Shown here: one piece after another, positions 57,755-64,000 of the stretch | Layout of the letters: the number at the start of each line of letters is the position of its first letter | Numbering within the stretch: position 1 is the first letter of the stretch | Assembly: GCF_028583425.1 (NCBI RefSeq) | Contig: NC_072792.1 | Span: 158,912,676-158,976,675, forward strand | Direction: 5' to 3' | Source of the DNA: Eublepharis macularius | Lineage: Eukaryota; Chordata; Lepidosauria; Squamata; Eublepharidae | DNA: 64,000 nt | Made by a program: the position numbers and the translations under genes | The notes under the pieces: model-generated | Told to the model about the DNA's origin: nothing | Databases searched by the model: none | Seen by the model: the letters and a program-made list of their open reading frames with translations, nothing else

Positions 57755-57880
57755 TTCATTTGACTTTTCATTCGACTTTTATTCCGCCTCCCCGCACAGG
57801 CAGGCTCAGGGCTGATTACATTCTGTAAAAACGTTACAATAAAACTTACAATTTAAAACAGTTTAAAACAGCAAAACTGA
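57755..57880 (-). mobile_element. L2-type LINE 3' end, minus strand
   Basis: TTTTATTCCGCCTCCCCGCA with CAGGCAGGCTCAGGGC and TTACAATAAAACTTACAATT is the complement of the 3' end at 22740-22830. Confidence 0.75.
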
Positions 57881-57883
57881 GGG

Positions 57884-58122
57884 TCATTTCAGATGATATA
57901 GCTTACACAGTGACTATTTAGAATCTCTCTGTTTAGCAATTGTGTGCACAACGAGGAGTTCAGAATCTATAGTGAGTGTCCACACAAAGGAGATATGGTA
58001 AGATCAGTTTCGTTATGCAGCTATGCACTGCAGATAAGTGACTGCCCACACAGATACATGTGCCATATGGTATGATTATAAACAATCACCATGCGGTGCT
58101 GTGTCATCTGAAATTACTCCCA
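57884..58122. mobile_element. Miniature element with terminal inverted repeats
   Basis: The left end GGTCATTTCAGATGATATAG matches the right end, which reads GTAATTTCAGATGACACAG on the other strand. The interior has further paired phrases (CCACACAAAG, GCCCACACAG). No clear target duplication. Confidence 0.65.
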
Positions 58123-58267
58123 CAGCCCATATTTTTGTGGAGATTTTCTTTTAAAAAGTCCTTTGAGAGATTCTGCTTCAGATCACTTTGGCAGAGGGCA
58201 TGCTGTTTGGCATTGGTCTTCACTGGTGATATTCACCAGTCTTCACCTGTGATGTTCGGCATTGGTC

Positions 58268-58468
58268 TTCGCTGGATCACTCCCCACTCCTCCACAAAGC
58301 CAGCTGGGTGACCTTGGGCGAGTCACAGTTCTCTTGAGCTCTCTTAGCCCCACCCACCTCACAGGGTGATTGTTGTGGGGTAATAATAACACTTTGTAAA
58401 CCGCTCTGAGTGGGCATTAAGTTGTCCTGAAGGGCGGTATATAAATCGAATGTTATGTTATGTTATCA
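58268..58468 (+). mobile_element. Sauria-type SINE, 5'-truncated
   Basis: CACTCCCCACTCCTCCACAA begins within the SINE. GTGACCTTGGGCGAGTCACA, CTTAGCCCCACCCACCTCAC and GGGCATTAAGTTGTCCTGAA follow, ending with GTTAT repeats. Confidence 0.85.
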
Positions 58469-58539
58469 TACCAGTTTTATGGGGTACTTTACAGTTTATT
58501 CACTCTGTGGATGTGGACAGGATTCTGGGAAAACTGACG

Positions 58540-59395
58540 CCTACCACCTGCTTGCTTGCTCCTTGTCCCTCATGGTTGCTTAAATCTGCCAGGGGAGGGG
58601 GTGCTGACTGACTGGGTTCAGGAAACAGTAAATGCCTCCCCTGCCTTGAAACAGGTGGTAGTGGGTCCATTCCTAAAGAAACCTACTCTGGACCTGGGAG
58701 ATATGAATATTGTCCAGTCTCAAATGTACCAATCTTGAACAAGTAGTGGTAGGACAGGTCCTGAGATCCCTATATGAAGCGGATTTCTTGGATCCTTTCC
58801 ATCTGGTTCAGGGCTGGTTAGTAGGCTAAAACAGCCCAGGCCTCCCTAGTTGAAGATCTGCACCATGAGATGCAACTCTATTGATCCTCCTGGACCTCTT
58901 AGCAGCATTTGATATCATTGACCATGGCATTCTTCTGGAGCTCCTTTCAGGGTTAGGACTAGGATGTACTGTTCTGCAAGATGGTGCAGTGGGACTGCTG
59001 CTTGGCTCCTGGTCTGTGGGTTCCCACAGAGTTCCAGCCTACCCAACCACTATGGTCATCTTCAGGGGCCCTTGCTGTCTGAGGTTAGATGAAGTGCAAC
59101 CAGAGAAAAGGCCTTCTCAGCCATGGCATAAAAAATATGGAATTCCCTCACAAGGGATATCCATCTGTCCTTCTCTATTGGTGTCTTCTGCCAGAGGGTG
59201 ATAACGTATCTGTTTTACCTGACATTCCCTTATTGAACCTTGTTCCAGCGTATATGTTTTAACGGTATATGTATTTTGTTTAATTGCTGTTTTTATAATA
59301 TGTATTTCAAGGCTTTTTTGAAATGTTTTTGATTGTTTGTCGATTTGAGGACCCTAAGCTGAGTGGAAGAGTGGCATAGAAATTTTTAAAATAAA
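58540..59395 (+). mobile_element. L2-type LINE copy with internal deletion
   Basis: It has LTDWVQETVNASPALKQVVV near 58590-58650, FLKKPTLDL, and DLLAAFDIIDHGILLELL near 58890-58940. It then jumps near 58990-59030 to a 3' piece (GAGAAAAGGCCTTCTCAGCC), so the central RT is deleted. It ends near 59395 in an A-rich tail. Confidence 0.8.
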
Positions 59396-60075
59396 ATAGT
59401 AAAAATAAATAGTGTATTCTCTTTTCTAGCAGCAGCATGACAGGCAGGTATACTGAAAATAAAATTTCTGACCACAACAGGATCTTCTCTCAAAAAAACC
59501 CTCCATCTGTTGATTATTGCCTGAGTTGTTGTTGTTAAAGGCGCAGGAGCCTTGCCTGGAAACAAATGTTGGCAACCCCACACTTGTTTATGAACATTGG
59601 CCCCCAAATGACAAGCTGTTCTTGCTCATAATCATTTTCTGATGTGAGTTCATTGAAGAACCTAAGGATTGTTTGTTAATAGACTGTTACCGCTGGGATA
59701 TCTGATTCATTGTGCCAGTACATCACATGCTGTGACAGGCACTTGTATGTCTTTTGTGTACTAAATTGCTTATCACAGGTACCTTAATGGTTGTCCATGA
59801 GTCTTAAATTTACTTTTCTGGCAAGACATACTCCATGATGAAGATTCTTTCTGGTAGTATAGAATTCGAAGGGGCCCCCACCCCTTAAAGCCTGGGGTGT
59901 GTAGATAGCTCAGATGCCAAGACCTATTTCTTTATGGCTTTAGTTCTATGCACACTTGGACACTCCAGGACTTATTCAAAGTAATCATGTACTGAATAAT
60001 GCTGCTTAAATCTGAAAATGGTTCTAGGAAGGAGGGTTAAATTACATGAGGGCATGTGTTTTAACAAGTTTGGGA
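59396..60075. other. Intergenic sequence, nothing recognised
   Basis: No coding or repeat signature was recognised. Confidence 0.4.
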
Positions 60076-60077
60076 AG

Positions 60078-60430
60078 AGCCAGTGTGATATACTAATTAA
60101 TATGATGAGGCCAGGACTGTGGAATCCTGAGTTCAGATCCCCATTCTGCTATGGAGCTGAGTGGGCATCCTTGGGTTAGTCATTCTCTTTCAGCCTAACA
60201 TATCTCAAAAGATAGTTTCAGGTGGGTAGCCATGTTGGTCTGCAGAAGAAGAGCAAGATTTGGATCCAGCTGCTCCTTAAAGACCAACTAGATTTTCAAG
60301 GTATGAGCTTTTGAGAGTCGAAGGGAGGTTTGACTGTTAAAAGCTCATACCCTAGTATCTCACAAGGTTGTTAAAGGGGGAGGGGGAACCCTGAGTTCTT
60401 CAAAGGAAGGGTGAGATAAAAATGTGATAG
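60078..60430 (+). mobile_element. tRNA-derived SINE split by a foldback insertion
   Basis: The head (GAGCCAGTGTGATATACTAA), box-B-like GAGTTCAGATCC and TTGGGTTAGTCATTC run to 60211. The SINE resumes at 60356 with CTCACAAGGTTGTTAAAGG. It is the same type as 47718. Confidence 0.75.
60212..60355 (+). mobile_element. Foldback-family retroposon inside a SINE
   Basis: TTTCAGGTGGGTAGCCATGT, TCCTTAAAGACCAACTAG and AAAGCTCATACC are family features. It is flanked by TATCTCAAAAG (60201-60211) and TATCTCACAAG (60356-60366), an 11-bp duplication with one difference. Confidence 0.7.
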
Positions 60431-60435
60431 CTTAT

Positions 60436-60600
60436 TCCATTGCAAGATTATTAACTCAGCAAGATTCGAGTCCACTTGCACGTTAATTTTCAAAGTATAA
60501 GCTTTTGAGTCTCGAAAGCTTATACCCTTGAAATTTTGTCAGTCTTTGTACTCAAATCTTGCTGTTCTAATGCAGACCAACACAGTTTCCCACCTGAAAT
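60436..60600 (-). repeat. Foldback-family copy with inverted halves
   Basis: TTTCAAAGTATAAGCTTTTG with AGTCTCGAAAGCTTATACCC is an inverted pair. AGCAAGATTCGAGTCC at the left is mirrored by CTCAAATCTTGCTG at the right. It ends in the complement of the family 5' end. Confidence 0.75.
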
Positions 60601-60649
60601 TTTTAACATACTTTCCCTTTTGACAATGTAAGTATATGTGGAGTGAAAA

Positions 60650-60863
60650 TAGGGTTTCCAACCTCCAGGTGGAACTTGGAGATCTCCTAGAATTACGACT
60701 GATCTACAGACTACAGAGATTAGTTCCCCTGAAGAAAATGGCTGCTTTAGAGAGTGGACCCAATGGCATTATACCCCACTGAGGTCCCTCACGTCCCCAC
60801 TGAGGTCCCACCCTCCATGCCCCAAATTGCCAGGAATTTCCCAACCTGGAGTTGGCAACCCTA
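60650..60863 (-). mobile_element. Short hAT-type element (TAGGGTTGCC family)
   Basis: The ends are TAGGGTTTCCAACCTCC and GGAGTTGGCAACCCTA. The body is in minus orientation (GAGATCTCCTAGAATTACGA, GAAGAAAATGGCTGC). It has a small internal duplication of CCCCACTGAGGTCCC. The flanking octamers AGTGAAAA and ATTGAAGG match only in part. Confidence 0.82.
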
Positions 60864-61124
60864 ATTGAAGGTATTCATTAAACAATTATTGCTGAAAGGG
60901 CTGCAGTATTCTGGGCCATTTTTTAAAAAATAAGGCAGAGTAGAATAAGGGCTGTTCTTATTTTAGAGACAGGGAAATAAACTTACTATGGAAATAACAT
61001 TGAGTGAATTTCCTGTAAAAACTGAGAGCTACTATGGTCCAGGATTTTCAGTGGGTACTGAGTGGCCTGATTCTACAGGACTTGGTGTCTTTGAGAAGAA
61101 AATCCTAATATACTTTCAAACTGG

Positions 61125-61261
61125 CTTTCTGCTCCAACTCTAGGGAGGGGAGGGAACTTAGCAGGTATAGTGCCATACCCCTTCCAAAGCAGCCATTTTC
61201 TCCAAGGGAACATCTCCATAGTCTGGATCACCAGGCTCCACCTGGAGGTTGGCAACCCTAT
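61125..61261 (+). mobile_element. Short hAT-type element, 5'-truncated
   Basis: GCAGCCATTTTCTCCAAGGG then CACCTGGAGGTTGGCAACCC with TA is the right half of the family. Confidence 0.7.
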
Positions 61262-61262
61262 C

Positions 61263-62014
61263 CAACTGTCAGTTCACAGTTGAAGTGTGATAAGGCCTCC
61301 GCTGCAGTGTGCACCTCTAGTTATTTTTTCTGTCTCTAGGGGTTGTGTTTTGTTGCCAATGTTCAACGACCCCTTGATCACCTGAGTGCTCTTGACAGGG
61401 TTGACTTGTCTGGCCATTTCTTGTTGTTTTCCTATAGCGGCCATTTTGAAGCAGGAAGTGGCAGTTGAATCAGGATGAGGAGTTGCTGAGTAGGCTGAGA
61501 ATTGTACACTGGAACTGGTGTAGTTTGAAAGTGTGAGGGGAAGCAAGAGAGGAGGAAATCAACACAGAGCCTGGTGTTATTCAAACAAGTCAGGAGCAAT
61601 GTAGAGTGAGGTAAGCAGATAGATATTGCAACCAGTTATGCGCTTGTCTAATTATAATTAAGTGTCACTGTTTCCAAGCTGGGAAGTGGTGGAAATATTT
61701 TTTGCAAAATATTTTTGGTGGTAGCAGGGAGGACGCTGAGAAATGTTACAGTTAGATAGTGACAATAGATATTCACTCCATCCTAGTAGTTTAAAATCTC
61801 TCTCACTTTCCCATAATATGATGACTGGAGAGGGAAAGGAAGGTGGAATTGCGGTCACTGAAAGACCTGCAGAAAAGAATATCCTATCCCTTTAACAGAG
61901 GCTTGATGTGTGTGAATGGGCAGTTGCAGCGTGACATGGTAGTTAATAATATTATCTGGTAAATAATGTCCTGTTAAGCCATTGTTAAAGAGACAGGGTA
62001 TTTTTCTCTAGGTC
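61263..62014. other. Intergenic sequence, nothing recognised
   Basis: No coding or repeat signature was recognised. Confidence 0.4.
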
Positions 62015-62255
62015 TGTTGGTAACGCTAGGTGGCATGGTGATCTGTAGCAGCCAGGTTGTGGATGGAGATCTCCTGGAATTGCAACTAATCTCTAGGCAA
62101 CAGAGATCAGTTCCCTTAGAGAAAATGGCTGCCCTGAAAGGTGAACTCTATGGTGTTTATACCCAGCTGAAGTCCCTCCTATTCCCAAACGCAATCCTGC
62201 CTAGGCTGTGCCCCCCAAATCTCTGGGAATTCCCAACCTAGAGTTTTCCAACCTA
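62015..62255 (-). mobile_element. Short hAT-type element (TAGGGTTGCC family), diverged
   Basis: GGAGATCTCCTGGAATTGCA, CCCTTAGAGAAAATGGCTGC and GGGAATTCCCAACCTAGAG show the family in minus orientation. A local duplication, ACCTAGAGTCTTACATAAGC, lies just to the right near 62250-62290. Confidence 0.72.
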
Positions 62256-62344
62256 GAGTCTTACATAAGCAACCTAGAGTCTTACATAAGCAAGGAAGTG
62301 TCACTAAGTACTAGTAATTGTTAACCTCTCCCTCACTTTGTCTT

Positions 62345-62795
62345 TGTGGAAGGGCTATGGCTCAGTGGCAGATAGGGTTGCCAGGTCTGGCCAGGGAAAT
62401 TCCTGAAGATTTGGGGGCAGAGCCTGGGGAAGACGGAGTTTGGGGAGGAGAGGGAGCTCAGTGGGGATATGATTCCATAGAGTCCACTTTCCAGATCTGC
62501 CATTTCCTCCAAGGGAACTGATCTCTGTTGCTTGGAGATCAGCTATAATTCCAGGAGATTTCCAGCCACCAACGCTGGGTTGACAACCCTAGTGGCAGAG
62601 CATATACTTTGCATGCAGAAGGTCCTATGTTAATCCCTGACCCTGATATCTTTAGTTTAAAAAATCTTAAGGGTCTTTCCCAACACATCCTAAGACCCTG
62701 AAGAGCCACTGCCAATCAAAGAACACAATACTGAGCTAGATGGACCAATGTTCTGACTTGGGCAAGGCAGCTTTGTATGTCTATATATTCACCAA
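62345..62795 (+). mobile_element. tRNA-Ala-derived SINE split by a short hAT-type element
   Basis: GGCTATGGCTCAGTGGCAGA (62354-62372) and, after the insert, GAGCATATACTTTGCATGCAG with a TTAATCCCTG block together match the tRNA-Ala(TGC) gene, including an anticodon-stem-like TTTGCATGC. The body continues with ATACTGAGCTAGATGGACCA and GGCAAGGCAGCTTTGTATG. It cannot be a functional tRNA gene since the body is retroposon-like. Confidence 0.8.
62373..62591 (+). mobile_element. Short hAT-type element with 8-bp target duplication
   Basis: The ends are TAGGGTTGCCAGG and GGGTTGACAACCCTA. It is flanked by the exact direct repeat GTGGCAGA (62365-62372, 62592-62599), which also restores the SINE sequence when collapsed. 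The duplication assigns this whole TAGGGTTGCC family to the hAT superfamily. Confidence 0.9.
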
Positions 62796-64000
62796 CAGCT
62801 AAAAAGAAAGGCATGTATGAATGAGGAAAAAAGAACTACTTCTGAGTGTCTGTTCAGAGTTTCTTTCCAACAGATTCACCCCCCTTTCAAATAATGGCAT
62901 ATGTATATATCAAATCCTTCTTGGTTTTATACCATTTTGTCAAAATCTTTCCACCAAAACCAAACAAAAACTTTGGGGAAAAGAAACCTGTAGCGGCAAA
63001 AAGTTTGCACTTGTAGCTCCCAAAGTCTTTTCATAGAACTTTGAATCCCAACGTTAAACTTCCTTAAGTTTGTAGTGCTGAAATGCCATAACAGAACAAA
63101 TTAAAAAATTACGGACAGTGTAAGAGCAGTTATGTTGGCTTTCTGGAACAATATTTCTTTGTAGTAGATTTGTTTTAGTCTCCTGTCCTAGTCAGCTTAG
63201 AATGTAATTGATGTTGCCTGCATGTGGCAGGTGAGGGCCATCCAGCTGATGGATCAAAACAAGTTGTTGTTTGATTGTCTTGTTCAGAAATTTGGGTTTG
63301 GTTTCGTGCCCTCCCCCAAATGAGATAATCAGAAACTCTTACAATGAAAATAATTTTATCTTCCTCACTGATTAACAGTTGAAAAAAATGAATTTGATTT
63401 AAAACTGTATCCCTTCCTCTGAACCTCCAGTGTTTTTAACCAAAAGTTGGGGGTTTGCTGGCTGCATTTTAAAAATCAGAATCTGAATGCTAGCATTTGT
63501 AGACAGAGCTAGAAAAATCCATGAGCTGTGTTACTTTGGTTCCTAAAAATGTAATGTTGGCACCTAATTGCTTACCTAAAAGCTGTTAAGAACTGGCTGT
63601 TAGGAGTTTGAAATATTATTTCTGGTCCTGTTTTGAACTAATTATTGGTACAGAGTTACTGTTTGTGCTGGTTCCTAGGACAGCTCTGTCTTAATTAATT
63701 CCGTTTTAGGTTCACTTCAACACACGGTTGTGTATTCTTAATTCTTTTGACGTCAGTATAACTGTGTGTAGGATTGTACCCTTTAGGATTATCTGCTCTG
63801 AGTTATACAAAATGGTTAGAGTAAAAAACTGTGCCACTACACATATGCATACTACATAGTTAGAGGCTGGATCCACTAAGCAAGGAATCTTCCATTGGAA
63901 GGAGCAGAACTGACAAATCTAACACTATATTTTTCATGATTGCCTGGATGGAATATTTAAAAAAAAACATATTTATACTACACGATACTCCTAAGCTTGC
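62796..64000. other. Intergenic or intronic sequence, nothing recognised
   Basis: AT-rich, no recognisable coding, RNA or repeat signature to the window end. Confidence 0.4.

Noticed and set aside
62354..62650. tRNA-Ala gene
   Set aside because: Interrupted by a transposon and fused to a SINE body; the 3' acceptor half is not preserved.

Overview
This window is nuclear DNA from a vertebrate, most likely a squamate reptile. That inference rests on its repeat content: tRNA-derived SINEs of the Sauria type, 5S-rRNA-derived SINEs whose tails resemble the BovB LINE, many L2 LINE copies, a Penelope-like element (PLE), L1 remnants, and dense short palindromic transposons. The species cannot be fixed from the sequence. 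No intact multi-exon host gene is visible. The longest open frames belong to transposable elements or run through tandem repeats.

Layout. At 1-5.9 kb an L2 copy is split by a solo LTR (5-bp target duplication), followed by an old L1 split by a younger truncated L1 (15-bp duplication). At 7.85-8.56 kb three unrelated tandem arrays abut: 8-bp, 6-bp and 58-bp units. At 12.0-22.9 kb an L2 copy is interrupted by a complete-ended 9.45-kb hAT DNA transposon (12125-21577, 8-bp duplication) carrying a broken transposase gene, and again by a GC-rich short element. At 25.0-30.0 kb another L2 copy holds a palindromic short element and an inverted dimer of a Penelope-like element (25801-29661, 12-bp duplication) whose 1.46-kb arms are almost identical.

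From 30 to 51 kb there is a BovB-like LINE end, several foldback elements, more L2 copies on both strands, 5S- and tRNA-derived SINEs, and two non-repetitive stretches that look like possible conserved noncoding DNA. At 51.34-53.15 kb there is a CpG-rich island with GC boxes. It contains a short ATG-initiated reading frame ending at a good splice donor, and is the best candidate for a host gene promoter and first coding exon. The remainder, to 64 kb, is intron-like or intergenic sequence with L2 tails, SINEs and hAT-type short elements.

The main value of the window is its stratigraphy. Nested insertions with readable target duplications show activity order: L2, then LTR, hAT and PLE insertions, and tRNA-Ala SINE, then hAT-type short elements. 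All assignments come from reading motifs and repeat boundaries by eye; no database search was run.
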